The notes: generated from the letters alone by a model not told the origin. A stretch of DNA of 64,000 nt from Chromohalobacter canadensis (GCF_034479555.1 NZ_CP140151.1:124001-188000); one strand, 5' to 3'. Counted from the first letter of the stretch, positions 9,206 to 19,565 are shown. Made by a program: numbers and translations.

Positions 9206-11014
9206 ATGAGCACAGCAGCATCCTCCTCGACAGAGGCCAATCAAGGTACGTCCGGACAACGTCAGGGCAACGCTGCCGCAGGCAACACCCCGTCGTTCGT
9301 CGACCGGATGCGCAGCAACCCACGCGTACCGCTGATTATCGCCGCCGCCGCGAGCGTCGCGGTCATCGCTGCGCTTTTAATGTGGGCAAGCTCCCCTGAT
9401 TACCGCGTGCTTTATTCGACGCTCACCCAAGAAGATGGCGGGAAGATCGTCACTGAACTCGACAGCATGGGCGTGCCCTACGAGTTCAGCGAGAACGGTC
9501 AAGCGCTACTGGTACCCGCCGATCGCGTCAATAAACTTCGCATGCAGCTCGCCGAACAAGGCCTTCCGGAAGCCTCCGGCGTGGGCTATGAACTGATGGA
9601 CGAACAATCGTTCGGCATCAGTCAGTTCGCCGAGCATGTCAATTATCAGCGTGCCCTCGAAGGCGAGCTGTCGCGTACCATCGAAGACCTCGGCCCGGTG
9701 TCCAACGCCCGTGTTCATCTTGCCATGGCCAAGCCTTCGGTTTTCGTGCGCGAGAGCGAGCCCGCCAGCGCCTCCGTCATGCTCGACCTGCAACGTGGAC
9801 GCGTGCTTGGCGAAGGCCAGGTGCAGGCGATCATGCACCTGGTGTCGAGCAGCGTTTCCGAGCTGGCGACCGATGATATTTCCATAGTCGACCAAACAGG
9901 CCGCCTGTTATCCCCTGCCAGTGATGGCAACGAAGCGCTAAGCGGAACACAGTTGGATTACGTGTCCCGCGTCGAGCGCAACTACGCAGAGCGCATCGAA
10001 TCGATTCTGGCGCCCATCCTCGGCGCGCGTAACGTCAAGGCCGAAGTCTCCGCCCAGCTCGACTTCTCCAAGCGCGAAGGCACCAGCGAAACCTATTCCC
10101 CCAACCAGCCGCCCAATGAAGCCGCCGTGCGCAGCGAGCAATCGAGCATCACCTACAGTGGCGATGCCGACTTGGCCATGGGGATTCCTGGCGCGTTGAG
10201 CAATCAGCCGCCCGGCGCCGCAGCATCTCCCATCAATGCGCCGCAAGAAGACGAGGATGGCGAAGGCGAGGACGCACAAGACGATGATGCTCAGGGCGAG
10301 GATGGCGAAAACGTCGCGGCTCAGGAAAATGCCGCCCAGGGGCGGACCAGCCGCGACAACACCATCAATTACGAGGTCGATCACCAGGTCGAACATGTTC
10401 AGCACCAGACCGGCACCATCGAACGCCTCAATGCCGCCATCGTGGTCAATTACCGCGACGGCGTCGACGAGGACGGCAACCCGGCGCGAGTGCCACTGAG
10501 CGACGATGAGATCGCCAGCATCCGCAGCCTCGTTCAGCAGGCCATGGGCTTCTCGGAAGCACGTGGCGACCAGCTCGAAGTCGTCAACTCTCCCTTCGAC
10601 GAGACCGACGAGCAGCGCCCCGAATCACAATGGTGGGAATCCACCTTGCTGTGGTCACTGGCTGCCACGTTGGGCAAATACCTGCTGATCGGCCTGGTCG
10701 CCCTCTTCCTGTGGTTCAAGGTGCTGCGCCCGCTGATCCAACGCCAGACCGAACGGCCGGCCTTTACGCCAGCCACGCCGAGCCCCGCCGGCGCAACCGC
10801 AGGTGCCGGTGCGGGCGGTGGTGCCGACGCCTACGCGACTACTCAAGCCGAGACAGCTGGCACCGAGGAAGAACCGCCGGTGCCGCCACAGAAGCGGCGT
10901 GAGCGCCGCTCAGCCAGCTACGAGCAAAACCTCCGTGACGTACGTGAGATCGCTCAGGAAGACCCGCGTCTCGTCGCCATGATCGTCAGAGGGTGGATGG
11001 GTTCCAATGAGTAA
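9206..11014 (+). CDS. fliF: Flagellar MS-ring protein FliF
   Basis: 602 aa. FliF builds the inner-membrane MS ring and anchors the export gate and rotor. One transmembrane segment lies near residues 31-55 and another near 475-503, flanking the periplasmic ring-building domains (DYRVLYSTLTQEDGGKIV; GLPEASGVGYEL). The C-terminal tail (DPRLVAMIVRGWMGSNE) is the FliG-binding helix. Between the ring domains is a strongly acidic tract (about residues 345-375) rich in Asp, Glu and Gly, longer than in enterobacterial FliF and consistent with a halophile. The ATG at 9206 follows GGAGG by 5 nt; an upstream in-frame ATG at 9176 lacks this. First gene of the operon; it overlaps fliG by 8 nt. Confidence 0.95.
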   Translation: MSTAASSSTEANQGTSGQRQGNAAAGNTPSFVDRMRSNPRVPLIIAAAASVAVIAALLMWASSPDYRVLYSTLTQEDGGKIVTELDSMGVPYEFSENGQALLVPADRVNKLRMQLAEQGLPEASGVGYELMDEQSFGISQFAEHVNYQRALEGELSRTIEDLGPVSNARVHLAMAKPSVFVRESEPASASVMLDLQRGRVLGEGQVQAIMHLVSSSVSELATDDISIVDQTGRLLSPASDGNEALSGTQLDYVSRVERNYAERIESILAPILGARNVKAEVSAQLDFSKREGTSETYSPNQPPNEAAVRSEQSSITYSGDADLAMGIPGALSNQPPGAAASPINAPQEDEDGEGEDAQDDDAQGEDGENVAAQENAAQGRTSRDNTINYEVDHQVEHVQHQTGTIERLNAAIVVNYRDGVDEDGNPARVPLSDDEIASIRSLVQQAMGFSEARGDQLEVVNSPFDETDEQRPESQWWESTLLWSLAATLGKYLLIGLVALFLWFKVLRPLIQRQTERPAFTPATPSPAGATAGAGAGGGADAYATTQAETAGTEEEPPVPPQKRRERRSASYEQNLRDVREIAQEDPRLVAMIVRGWMGSNE

Positions 11015-12002
11015 AATGAGTGGCGCTCGCCGAAGCGCAATTCTGCTGCTCTCGCTGGACGAGGACAGCGCCGCCGAGGTATTCAAGTACCTCAGCAACA
11101 AAGAGGTCCAGGAAATCAGCCTGGAGATGGCCTCCTTGAGCCAAATCTCGCACGAGGACATGGAAGAGGCCCTGCGCGAATTCCATGACGAGATAGACCA
11201 GTTCTCCGCCGTCAACCTGCACAGCAGCGAGCACATACGCACCGTGCTCACCAAGGCGCTGGGCAGCGAGCGCGCCAATAGCGTGATCGAGGACATCCTC
11301 GAGACGACTGGCTCCGCCTCGGGCATCGACGCGCTGAACCTGATGGAAAGCACGGCCGTCACCGAGCTGATCCGCGATGAGCACCCGCAGATCATTGCCA
11401 CCATTATCATCCACCTGGATCGTAACTTGGCCGCCGACGTGCTCGAACATCTCGATGAAAAGCTGCGCAACGACGTCGTGCTGCGTATCGCCACTTTCAG
11501 CGGCGTGCAACCGGCGGCGTTGCAGGAGCTCACCGAGGTGCTTGGCAGCATGCTCGATGGCCAGAACGTCAAACGCAGCAAGATGGGCGGCGTGAGAACC
11601 GCGGCCGAGATCCTCAACCTGATGAACTCGTCTCAGGAAGAAGTCGTCATCGACGCCGTGCGAGCGCACAACGACGATTTGGCCCAACGCATCATCGACG
11701 AGATGTTCCTGTTCGAGAACATCCTCGACATCGACGATCGCGGCATCCAGCTCATCCTCAAGGAAGTCGACACCAACTCGCTGGTCGTGGCCCTCAAGGG
11801 CGCCCAGGAAGCTCTGGTCGAAAAGATCACGCAAAACATGTCGCAACGCGCGGCCACGCTGATGCGCGAGGACCTCGAGGCACGCGGCCCGGTACGTGTT
11901 TCCCAGGTCGAGACCGAGCAGAAAGCGATCCTGCAGGTCGTGCGTCGCCTGGCCGACAACGGCGACATCGTATTGAGCGGAGGTGACGACAGTTATGTCT
12001 GA
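11007..12002 (+). CDS. fliG: Flagellar motor switch protein FliG
   Basis: 331 aa, normal length. FliG is the rotor protein that meets the MotAB stator and is part of the C ring. Visible landmarks are the N-terminal FliF-binding domain, the middle-domain EHPQIIATIIIHLD (EHPQ motif) and the C-terminal domain with DIDDRGIQLILKEVD containing the charged torque residues. It overlaps fliF and fliH, so the three are translationally coupled. Confidence 0.96.
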   Translation: MSKMSGARRSAILLLSLDEDSAAEVFKYLSNKEVQEISLEMASLSQISHEDMEEALREFHDEIDQFSAVNLHSSEHIRTVLTKALGSERANSVIEDILETTGSASGIDALNLMESTAVTELIRDEHPQIIATIIIHLDRNLAADVLEHLDEKLRNDVVLRIATFSGVQPAALQELTEVLGSMLDGQNVKRSKMGGVRTAAEILNLMNSSQEEVVIDAVRAHNDDLAQRIIDEMFLFENILDIDDRGIQLILKEVDTNSLVVALKGAQEALVEKITQNMSQRAATLMREDLEARGPVRVSQVETEQKAILQVVRRLADNGDIVLSGGDDSYV

Positions 12003-12765
12003 TAAGCCGCTATCCGACGACGTCATTCATACGCCGGACGACCAACGCTGGCGCCTCTGGCGTATGGATGAGCTGCCGCATAGCGGTGGCGATGGCAGCA
12101 ATCAGCTCGACCGGGCGCAACGTTTCGAGCAACGCCGACGCGAGCAGCGTCAGCGACTCATCGAAGAACGCCAGGCACTGCACCAAAAGACGCGCGACAA
12201 AGCATATCGCGAAGGCTACGACGCTGGCTTCGAAGAAGGCCGCCAGGCCGGTTACGAAAAGGGCCTCCAAGAGGGGCGCGAGGCAGGCGATCAGGAAGCC
12301 AAGCGCCAGCTCGACGACGCCCTCGCCCCACTCGGGCAACTGGCCGGCGAGTTCCGCGCCGCGCTGGATACAATGGACACCCAACTCGCCGACCAACTCG
12401 TCGAGTTGGCCATGCTGACCGGCAAGCATCTAGCCGACGAGACATTAATCGCCACACCTGAGCATGTGGTGACGCTCGTTCGCCAACTACTCCACGAAGA
12501 GCCCGTGCTCGACGGCCCCACTCAGTTGTGGCTACACCCCGACGACCTGGCGCTGGTCAACGACCATGTCGGCAACGAGCTCGAAGCGGCTCACTGGACA
12601 CTGCACGAAGACGCTTCGCTGCAACGCGGCGGTTGCCGTGCCGAAAGCGCCACCGGCGGGCTCGATGCCACACTCGAGACCCGCTGGCAAAGCGCGTTGA
12701 ATCAGCGCCGCAAGCGCCATGTCGCACCTTCCTCGGCAACGGAACCGGAGGCCGGTGATGACTGA
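11995..12765 (+). CDS. fliH: Flagellar export ATPase regulator FliH
   Basis: 256 aa cytoplasmic protein that binds and regulates the ATPase FliI. The hallmark is the glycine-patterned helix [20 protein letters not shown] with GxxxG repeats near residues 67-100, followed by the C-terminal FliI-binding domain. I take the ATG at 11995 ([11 protein letters not shown]); a GTG at 11983 is in frame but overlaps its own Shine-Dalgarno sequence. It overlaps fliI by 8 nt. Confidence 0.93.
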   Translation: MSDKPLSDDVIHTPDDQRWRLWRMDELPHSGGDGSNQLDRAQRFEQRRREQRQRLIEERQALHQKTRDKAYREGYDAGFEEGRQAGYEKGLQEGREAGDQEAKRQLDDALAPLGQLAGEFRAALDTMDTQLADQLVELAMLTGKHLADETLIATPEHVVTLVRQLLHEEPVLDGPTQLWLHPDDLALVNDHVGNELEAAHWTLHEDASLQRGGCRAESATGGLDATLETRWQSALNQRRKRHVAPSSATEPEAGDD

Positions 12766-14164
12766 GACGCACCTTGCCGACACGCACAACGAAACCTCTC
12801 ATGGCGCCCATTGGCAGCGCGCCCTGGGCAAGGTCGCGCAGCGTATCGAGGGGCTGGATTCACGCCGCCCCCACGGCAAGATCGTGCGTGCCACCGGCCT
12901 GGTGCTGGAAGCGACCGGCCTGCGCCTGCCTCTGGGCAGCGCTTGCCTGGTGGAACTCGCCCAGCATGGGCATACCGACTATGCCGAAGCCGAAGTGGTC
13001 GGCTTCGCCGGTGATCGGCTGTTTCTCATGCCGCTTGGCGACACCCAAGGCTTGGTGCCGGGGGCACGAGTGCTGACGCTGGGCAGCAACCAGCGCGATG
13101 CCGCCAGCGCGCGCCGTTTCCCCCTCGGCGATGCACTCCTCGGACGCGTACTGGACGGCAACGGTCGCGCGCTCGACGGCAAGGGCTCACTGGAGAACGC
13201 GCCCCACGCGCCCTTGAGCACGCGGCCCATCAATCCGCTTGACCGTGCCCCCATCAACTCCGTCATCGATGTCGGTATTCGCGCCATCAACGGCCTGTTG
13301 AGCGTCGGCCGCGGTCAGCGCATGGGGCTTTTCGCAGGCTCCGGGGTCGGCAAGAGTGTGCTGCTCGGCATGATGTCGCGCTACACCCAGGCCGATGTCA
13401 TCGTCGTCGGCCTGATCGGTGAACGTGGCCGCGAGGTCAAGGAATTCATCGAGAACATCCTGGGCGCCGAGGGGCGCGAACGCGCCGTGGTCGTCGCCGC
13501 GCCTGCCGACGTCTCGCCATTACAGCGCTTGCAAGGCGCCTCCTACGCCACGCGCATCGCTGAAGGCTTCCGCGACGAAGGGCGTAATGTCCTGTTGATC
13601 ATGGACTCCCTGACACGCTACGCCATGGCCATGCGCGAGATCGCCCTGGCCGTGGGCGAACCGCCCGCCACCAAAGGGTATCCGCCGTCTGTCTTCGCGC
13701 GTCTACCAGGGCTCGTCGAGCGTGCTGGCAACGGTAAACCTGGCGGCGGGTCGATCACCGCCTTCTATACCGTGCTGACCGAAGGTGACGACCAACAGGA
13801 CCCCATCGCCGATGCCGCGCGTGCCATCCTCGATGGCCACGTCGTGCTCTCGCGGGACCTGGCGGAGAGCGGGCACTACCCCGCCATCGATATCGAAGCC
13901 TCAATCAGCCGCGCGATGACCGAGATCACCGAGGGCGCTCACCAGCGCCGGGCGAAACGCTTCAAGCAGCTTTTCTCACGTTATCAACGCAATCGCGACC
14001 TGATCAGCGTCGGTGCTTACGCCGCGGGACACGACCCGCAGCTCGACCGTGCCGTCGCCCTTTATCCGCGTCTCGAGGGTTTCCTCCAGCAGGGAATCTA
14101 CGAACAAGCCAATGTCACCGCGACCTTGGACGCTCTGGCATCGCTATTTCCGGAGACGCGCTGA
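12758..14164 (+). CDS. fliI: Flagellum-specific export ATPase FliI
   Basis: 468 aa F1-beta-like ATPase of the flagellar type III export apparatus. Walker A is [11 protein letters not shown], and the segments [14 protein letters not shown] and [15 protein letters not shown] are typical. The ATG at 12758 overlaps the fliH stop and has GGAGG 6 nt upstream; the frame is open a little further upstream without homology. It works with FliH and FliJ encoded on either side. Confidence 0.95.
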   Translation: MTETHLADTHNETSHGAHWQRALGKVAQRIEGLDSRRPHGKIVRATGLVLEATGLRLPLGSACLVELAQHGHTDYAEAEVVGFAGDRLFLMPLGDTQGLVPGARVLTLGSNQRDAASARRFPLGDALLGRVLDGNGRALDGKGSLENAPHAPLSTRPINPLDRAPINSVIDVGIRAINGLLSVGRGQRMGLFAGSGVGKSVLLGMMSRYTQADVIVVGLIGERGREVKEFIENILGAEGRERAVVVAAPADVSPLQRLQGASYATRIAEGFRDEGRNVLLIMDSLTRYAMAMREIALAVGEPPATKGYPPSVFARLPGLVERAGNGKPGGGSITAFYTVLTEGDDQQDPIADAARAILDGHVVLSRDLAESGHYPAIDIEASISRAMTEITEGAHQRRAKRFKQLFSRYQRNRDLISVGAYAAGHDPQLDRAVALYPRLEGFLQQGIYEQANVTATLDALASLFPETR

Positions 14165-14198
14165 TGTCATTCACTCTGCACCGCGGTAAGGAGTTCTC

Positions 14199-14696
14199 AT
14201 GAACGCACGCTCACCGCTCTCCACACTCAAGGAACTGGCGCAGGAAACCTGCGATCAGGCAGCGCAGTCTGTAGGGCATTCCCGTCGCAGCCTACAGGAA
14301 ACGCAGCAGCGCCTGGATCAGCTCTTGAACTATCGGCACGAGTACCGTCAGCGCCTCGACGAAAGCATGGAAAAGGGCATCGAGCCCGCCAACTGGCACA
14401 ATTACCAGCAATTTCTGGCCTCCCTCGACCAGGCCATCGCCAGTCAGCGCAAGGTGCTCAACGACCAGCAACGCCAGCTCGATCGCCAGCAACAAGCGTG
14501 GCAAGGTGAGCGTCGCAAGCTCAATACTTACGATACATTGGTGTCACGCCGCGAACAGGTCGAACAGACACGCGCTACGCGGCGTGAACAACAGCTCTTC
14601 GATGAGATGTCGGCGCGCATGTCGCGTCAGCAGGAAAACGACCGTGGCCTTGATGTCACCTCGACGAACACCACGCATTCCAATAACCGCTTTTGA
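14199..14696 (+). CDS. fliJ: Flagellar export protein FliJ
   Basis: 165 aa, almost entirely predicted coiled coil (Gln/Arg-rich, for example LNDQQRQLDRQQQAW), as expected for FliJ, which sits in the centre of the FliI hexamer. It starts at an ATG with AAGGAG upstream, 34 nt after fliI. The last ~20 residues are Asn/Thr-rich. The family is poorly conserved, so assignment rests on coiled-coil character and position between fliI and fliK. Confidence 0.88.
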   Translation: MNARSPLSTLKELAQETCDQAAQSVGHSRRSLQETQQRLDQLLNYRHEYRQRLDESMEKGIEPANWHNYQQFLASLDQAIASQRKVLNDQQRQLDRQQQAWQGERRKLNTYDTLVSRREQVEQTRATRREQQLFDEMSARMSRQQENDRGLDVTSTNTTHSNNRF

Positions 14697-14708
14697 CGAG
14701 GCATGCCC

Positions 14709-16097
14709 ATGGATATTGCCCTGCTCACCAACCTTCAAGGCAGTAATCAAGCCTCCGCGACCAACCTCGGCAACGCGGGCGAGACGCGTAGTGGCAAGAA
14801 TGCCGACAACAGCGCCTCACCGTTCGCCAGTCTCTTGGGCAAGGCCCGTGGCGGCTCGGATGCCAAAAGCGATGTCGCCACCCAGTTGCTGTCCAAGGAC
14901 ACCGCAAGCCAGGACGGTAGCAGTAGCGATCTCATCGCAGCGCTCAACGAGCTGATGCAAAACAGCGATGACGCCAAGCTGCTCAGCGACTGGCTCGAAA
15001 GCGGTGATGCAAGCCAGCTCGAGGCGCTCACTCAACGCCTGGGAGAAATACAGCAAGCGTTGGGCGGCGATGATGCGAACTTCGCCGATGACGCTATGGC
15101 GGCACTACTCGCCGCGCAGCTGCCGACGAACGCTGCGGCCACTGGCACTGGCCAAGCACAGGGCAGTGCCGGCATGCTTGCCAGCCAAGGTGGCGATCTT
15201 TCACTCAACGACATCCAGCAGCGCATGCTGCTCATTCAGCAATCCGCCAGCGGCATGCAGGACAGTGCGGGCGATGCCCTCTCGCGCCAGGACCTCATGG
15301 CCCGGCTAACCAACGCCGCCACGAATACAGGTAAGGGCCAGGACACTCAGTCCCTCGCCCAACTGATGCAGAATGCACAGAGCGCATCGGGCCAAACCTC
15401 GTCACAAGGCAACGGCCAGGTCTCCCCGACGGCAGCCTTCAGTGCCACTATGGTGCAACAGGCTCAGACCGTCGCCGATGCACAACGTGGCGACACACTG
15501 ACCGCCCAGCAGGGACTGGACCGACAAGGCAGTGACTCATCGCTGTTCACCAATCTAGGCCAAAACGCCACCTCAGGTAATGCCACCGCCAGTGCCGCCG
15601 CCAATGCCAGTGCTGCAGCCAGCGCCGCCGGCGCATCCGCCACTGCAACACTCACGCCTCAGGTCGGTATGGCCGAATGGGGACAGTCGCTCGGCCAGCA
15701 GGTAGTCCGCATGGCGCAGCGCGGTGACCAACAGGTCGAATTGCGGTTGCACCCCGCCGAGCTAGGTCCATTGAGCGTCTCGCTCAAGATGGGCGATCAG
15801 CAGCAAGCCAACCTGCAGTTCTTCTCCGCTCACGGTGCCGTACGTCACGCCCTTGAAGCAGCGATCCCGCAATTGCGCGAAGCCCTCGCCGATAGCGGCA
15901 TCGCCCTGGGTGAGACCTCCGTCGGTGAGCAAGACCAGTTCCAGCAGCAATCCGGTGAGCAGCAAGGGCAACCCGGCTCTCGAGGTGACGCCCCAGCCGG
16001 GCTGTTCGCTGCCGGTGACGCGAACGCTGAAATGCCGAGTCTAACCGAGACGCCACTGCAATATATCGCGTCTTCTGGCATTAGCCTTTATGCCTGA
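14709..16097 (+). CDS. fliK: Flagellar hook-length control protein FliK
   Basis: 462 aa. The C-terminal domain that switches export specificity is recognisable: GQQVVRMAQRGDQQVELRLH followed by PAELGPLSVSLKM. The N-terminal two thirds are low-complexity, Gln/Ala/Ser/Asp-rich, including an Ala-rich tract near residues 295-315, as usual for the ruler region. Start at 14709 (MDIALLTNLQGS) is favoured over 14703 by spacing to the upstream ACGAGG. A 157-nt gap separates it from fliL. Confidence 0.92.
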   Translation: MDIALLTNLQGSNQASATNLGNAGETRSGKNADNSASPFASLLGKARGGSDAKSDVATQLLSKDTASQDGSSSDLIAALNELMQNSDDAKLLSDWLESGDASQLEALTQRLGEIQQALGGDDANFADDAMAALLAAQLPTNAAATGTGQAQGSAGMLASQGGDLSLNDIQQRMLLIQQSASGMQDSAGDALSRQDLMARLTNAATNTGKGQDTQSLAQLMQNAQSASGQTSSQGNGQVSPTAAFSATMVQQAQTVADAQRGDTLTAQQGLDRQGSDSSLFTNLGQNATSGNATASAAANASAAASAAGASATATLTPQVGMAEWGQSLGQQVVRMAQRGDQQVELRLHPAELGPLSVSLKMGDQQQANLQFFSAHGAVRHALEAAIPQLREALADSGIALGETSVGEQDQFQQQSGEQQGQPGSRGDAPAGLFAAGDANAEMPSLTETPLQYIASSGISLYA

Positions 16098-16254
16098 GCG
16101 TGTCTGCCGATAACGCTATGAGAGGCGTCCGTAAGCGGGCGCTTCGACAAAGCCCGAAGTGGCGTGCGTGAAGCTTTCTATTCGAGCAATCGAAGAGTGC
16201 TTCCTGTCGCCATACTCGGCCCACTCATCTACGTCGAAGCGAATGACATAAACG

Positions 16255-16728
16255 ATGGCCAAAACCAAAAACCGTGGCAAGTCTCTATGGCTAATAGGAC
16301 TCCTGATTGTCCTGTTCTCGGTCGGCAGCTCCATTGGCGTCTACCTGCTCATGGACTCGCGCCAGGAAGCATCGGCCAACGAGGAGCCGAGCGAGCCCGA
16401 GGAGGCGCCAGCGCCGATTTTCGTCAAGATCGAACCGTTCACGGTCAACTTGCAGGACGACGAATACAGCGAACGCCTACTCTATGTCGGGCTCTCCTTG
16501 AAGGTGGGTGACGACAAGACGAAAGAGATCCTCAAGCAATATATGCCGGAGGTACGCAGTCGCTTGCTGATGCTACTTTCCAGCCAAGAGGCCGGGGCTC
16601 TCGTCAAGCCCGAAGGCAAGCAACGCCTTGCCAATCAGATTCTGACGCTGTTCGACGAACCGTTGGCCGAGCCGCAGCCGCCCTTGGACGTCACCGGCGT
16701 GCTATTTTCCGAATTCATTGTGCAATAA
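16255..16728 (+). CDS. fliL: Flagellar basal-body protein FliL
   Basis: 157 aa single-pass inner-membrane protein that surrounds and supports the stator. A transmembrane helix follows a basic N-terminus (KSLWLIGLLIVLFSVGSS), then an acidic linker, then the periplasmic domain with FVKIEPFTVNLQDDE and the C-terminal VLFSEFIVQ, both typical of FliL. It starts 157 nt after fliK and is followed 6 nt later by fliM. No strong ribosome-binding site is visible. Confidence 0.93.
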   Translation: MAKTKNRGKSLWLIGLLIVLFSVGSSIGVYLLMDSRQEASANEEPSEPEEAPAPIFVKIEPFTVNLQDDEYSERLLYVGLSLKVGDDKTKEILKQYMPEVRSRLLMLLSSQEAGALVKPEGKQRLANQILTLFDEPLAEPQPPLDVTGVLFSEFIVQ

Positions 16729-16734
16729 GACGAC

Positions 16735-17751
16735 ATGTCCCAAGACGATCTGCTCTCACAGGAAGAGATCGACGCGCTCCTAAAGGGCGTGAGCGGTGAC
16801 GAGGATAGCGCGAAGGAAGAAGATGCTTCGCGCAAGGGGAAGGTGCGTCCGTTCGATCCCGCCAAGCAGCATCGCATTATACGCGAGCGGCTCCATGCGC
16901 TGGACATCATCAACGAACGCTTTGCCCGCCAGTTCCGCGTGGCGCTTTTCAACCTGATGCGGCGTAGCGCCGATATCACGGTGGAAAGCGTTCGCTATCA
17001 AAGCTATAGCGAGTTCTCGCGTAACCTCCCGGTGCCCACCAACCTCAACCTGATCACCATGAAACCATTGCGTGGCTCGGCGCTGGTGGTATTTCCGCCC
17101 AGCCTGGTCTTCATGGTGGTCGACAATTTGTTCGGCGGTGACGGACGCTTCCTCACCAAATCCGAGGGACGTGAGTTCACGCGCACTGAACAGCGCATCA
17201 TCCACCGCATGCTCAAGATGGCGCTGGATGGCTACAGCGAATCGTGGAAATCGGTTTATCCCCTGGATATCGAATACACACGTTCGGAACTGCAGGTGAA
17301 GTTCGCCAACATCACCAACTCGCCCAACGAGATCGTCGTCAACAGCACCTTCCACGTCGAGGTCGGCAATCTCTCCAGCGAGTTCAACATCTGCATTCCC
17401 TACTCGATGATCGAGCCGATCCGCGACACGCTTGCCAGCCCTCTGCACGACACGCATCCCGACGAGGAGCAGCAGTGGGAGGCGCGTATGGCCCACGAGA
17501 TTCGCCACTCGGACGTGGAGCTGACCGCTAATTTCGTCGACATTCCCTTGCGTCTGCGGGATATCACTCAGCTGTCGGTGGGCGACATCATCCCCATCGA
17601 ACTGCCCGAGGAAGTGAATGTCAGCGTCGACGGTATTCCCGTGATGACGTGCGATTACGGCAGCCAAAAATCCCAACGCGCCCTGCGCGTTCGGCACCTC
17701 ATCGAACACGGCTCGAGCCAAGTTGCAGCGAAGGATCCGAAAGATGACTGA
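16735..17751 (+). CDS. fliM: Flagellar motor switch protein FliM
   Basis: 338 aa. It begins with the CheY-P-binding peptide (DDLLSQEEIDALLKGV), which matches the conserved LSQxEIDALL motif. The middle domain includes RPFDPAKQHRIIRERLHALD and the C-terminal FliN-like domain lies at the end. It forms the C ring with FliG and FliN. The stop overlaps the fliN start. The CheY peptide implies chemotaxis control although no che gene is in the window. Confidence 0.95.
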   Translation: MSQDDLLSQEEIDALLKGVSGDEDSAKEEDASRKGKVRPFDPAKQHRIIRERLHALDIINERFARQFRVALFNLMRRSADITVESVRYQSYSEFSRNLPVPTNLNLITMKPLRGSALVVFPPSLVFMVVDNLFGGDGRFLTKSEGREFTRTEQRIIHRMLKMALDGYSESWKSVYPLDIEYTRSELQVKFANITNSPNEIVVNSTFHVEVGNLSSEFNICIPYSMIEPIRDTLASPLHDTHPDEEQQWEARMAHEIRHSDVELTANFVDIPLRLRDITQLSVGDIIPIELPEEVNVSVDGIPVMTCDYGSQKSQRALRVRHLIEHGSSQVAAKDPKDD

Positions 17752-18319
17752 TTCCAAGAACCCCGATCAGAAAGGCACCGAGGACGAGTGGGCCGACGCC
17801 ATGGCAGAGCAAGGTGCGTCCAAGGACACTGATGAAAGCACCGCCGACGCCATGGCGGAGCAAGATGTGTCCAAGGACACCGATGAAGGCACAGCTGACG
17901 CGGAAGAAGACCTGTGGGCAGCGGCAATGGCCGAGCAGGAGTCGACCGAGGCAGAAGAAAGCACTAAAGACACCTCGAGCGAAAGCGCGTCACGGGCGCA
18001 AAACGCCGATCATGAAGTGTTCAAGCAGCTCGACGAGGGGGCAGCCGGCACGACTCCGCGCGATCTCGAGCTGATCATGGATATCCCGGTCAAGCTCAGC
18101 GTAGAGCTGGGACGCACGCGCATCACCATCAAACAGTTGCTCGAGCTCGCCCAAGGCTCGGTGATCGAACTGGATGGCCTGGCCGGCGAACCCATGGACA
18201 TTCTCATCAACGGCTACCTGATCGCGCAGGGGGAAGTCGTGGTCGTGGATGACAAGTACGGCATCCGCATCACCGAAATCATCACCCCCTCGGAACGCGT
18301 CAAAAAGCTGAACAAATGA
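17744..18319 (+). CDS. fliN: Flagellar motor switch protein FliN with acidic repeat extension
   Basis: 191 aa, compared with about 137 in E. coli. The C-terminal ~85 residues are the SpoA/FliN domain (LIMDIPVKLSVELGRTRITI, then the GEVVVVDDKYGIRITEI strand). The N-terminal ~95 residues are highly acidic and contain a 17-residue repeat (ADAMAEQ...SKDTDE) present twice and echoed a third time. ATG at 17744 overlaps the fliM stop. The extension is probably disordered. Confidence 0.94.
   Translation: MTDSKNPDQKGTEDEWADAMAEQGASKDTDESTADAMAEQDVSKDTDEGTADAEEDLWAAAMAEQESTEAEESTKDTSSESASRAQNADHEVFKQLDEGAAGTTPRDLELIMDIPVKLSVELGRTRITIKQLLELAQGSVIELDGLAGEPMDILINGYLIAQGEVVVVDDKYGIRITEIITPSERVKKLNK
17792..17893 (+). 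repeat. 51-bp tandem repeat inside fliN
   Basis: Two copies of a 51-bp unit (17792-17842 and 17843-17893), each encoding 17 residues beginning ADAMAEQ and ending in an acidic TDExT. A third partial copy (AAAMAEQ) follows after 10 residues. Confidence 0.9.
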
Positions 18320-18792
18320 GTGTCACCGACAGCGCACGCGAGGCGGCCGTCTCGCTCGATGGTGGCGGCGACGCCGCAATAGGGATGGCCTGGATAGGCA
18401 AGACCACCCTCTCGTTGGCGTTGATCGTCGCCATCATACTGCTGTGTGCCTGGCTGCTGCGCCGACTGACACCGGGACGCCTGCGCGCGTCCCAACACGT
18501 CAAGGTGGTGTCCAATACCGCTATCGGCCAACGCGAGCGCGTCACCGTCGTCGAGATCGACGGGCGCTGGCTGGTACTCGGGGTCGGCGGCAACCAAGTC
18601 ACATTGCTCAAGGATATGCCGGCCGCCGAGGCGAGTGACACGCCGGAACCGGCGTCCCCGACACCGCTTAGCGGCAGCTTCGCCCAGCGCTTTCGCCAGG
18701 CGCTAGCGCAGAATATCGGACGCAAATCTCCAGACTCACCCTCCTCGCGATCTCAGGATGCCGCTACTGCGGACAAGGAATCCGATCGATGA
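18316..18792 (+). CDS. fliO: Flagellar export protein FliO
   Basis: 158 aa, one transmembrane helix ([20 protein letters not shown]) followed by the small cytoplasmic FliO domain with [20 protein letters not shown]. FliO assists assembly of the FliP ring of the export gate. It overlaps fliN and fliP by 4 nt each. Its periplasmic N-terminus is short and it lacks an obvious signal peptide. Confidence 0.9.
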   Translation: MSVTDSAREAAVSLDGGGDAAIGMAWIGKTTLSLALIVAIILLCAWLLRRLTPGRLRASQHVKVVSNTAIGQRERVTVVEIDGRWLVLGVGGNQVTLLKDMPAAEASDTPEPASPTPLSGSFAQRFRQALAQNIGRKSPDSPSSRSQDAATADKESDR

Positions 18793-19565
18793 ACCTCGCT
18801 GCCATGCTCAATCGGATAGACGTCGCCGTCATGCTGCGTCGTGGCCTGGCATTGCTGTTGCTGGCCTGGCCAACGCTGGGCTGGGGGCAGGAAATCCCGG
18901 GTCTTGTCACCGAGCCCACGGGAGACGGCGGTCAGCAATGGTCGTTGAGCCTGCAGACACTACTGTTTCTCAGTTCGCTGGCCTTCCTGCCGGCGCTGCT
19001 GCTCGGCATGACGTGCTTTACCCGCATCATCATCGTGCTGAGCTTGCTGCGTACCGCCATCGGCACCCAGTCGACGCCACCCAACCAGGTATTGCTGGGC
19101 TTGGCGTTGTTCATGACATTTTTCATCATGTCACCGGTGCTGGATCGCGTGCATGAGCAGGCGTGGGTGCCTTTCTCCGAGGACCAGATCAGCCTCGAAC
19201 AAGCCATGGAGCAAGGCAGCCAACCTTTTCGCGAGTTCATGTTCGCCCAGACCCGGGAAACAGACCTTGCGCTCTTCGCACGCATGGCCGATGCCGGTGA
19301 AATGCAGGGTCCCGAGGATGTCCCGATGAGCCTGCTGGTACCAGCCTTCATGACCAGCGAGCTCAAGACTGCATTTCAGATCGGTTTCAGTATCTTCATT
19401 CCGTTTCTGATCATCGACTTGGTGGTCGCCAGTGTGCTGATGGCACTCGGTATGATGATGGTGCCACCAGCGACGATTTCCCTGCCCTTCAAGCTCATGC
19501 TATTCGTGCTCGTCGACGGCTGGAATTTGCTCATCGGTTCGCTGGCCGAAAGTTTCTATATGTAG
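18789..19565 (+). CDS. fliP: Flagellar export gate protein FliP
   Basis: 258 aa. It has an N-terminal signal sequence ([14 protein letters not shown]), then the FliP core with [50 protein letters not shown], and a C-terminal [21 protein letters not shown]. FliP forms the pentameric ring of the flagellar type III export channel with FliQ and FliR encoded downstream. Confidence 0.95.
   Translation: MNLAAMLNRIDVAVMLRRGLALLLLAWPTLGWGQEIPGLVTEPTGDGGQQWSLSLQTLLFLSSLAFLPALLLGMTCFTRIIIVLSLLRTAIGTQSTPPNQVLLGLALFMTFFIMSPVLDRVHEQAWVPFSEDQISLEQAMEQGSQPFREFMFAQTRETDLALFARMADAGEMQGPEDVPMSLLVPAFMTSELKTAFQIGFSIFIPFLIIDLVVASVLMALGMMMVPPATISLPFKLMLFVLVDGWNLLIGSLAESFYM

Noticed and set aside
16106..16113. GCCGATAA word between fliK and fliL as a sigma-28 promoter
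   Set aside because: The -10 matches fully, but the bases 19 nt upstream (TTTATGCC) do not resemble TAAAGTTT and other spacings do not help.
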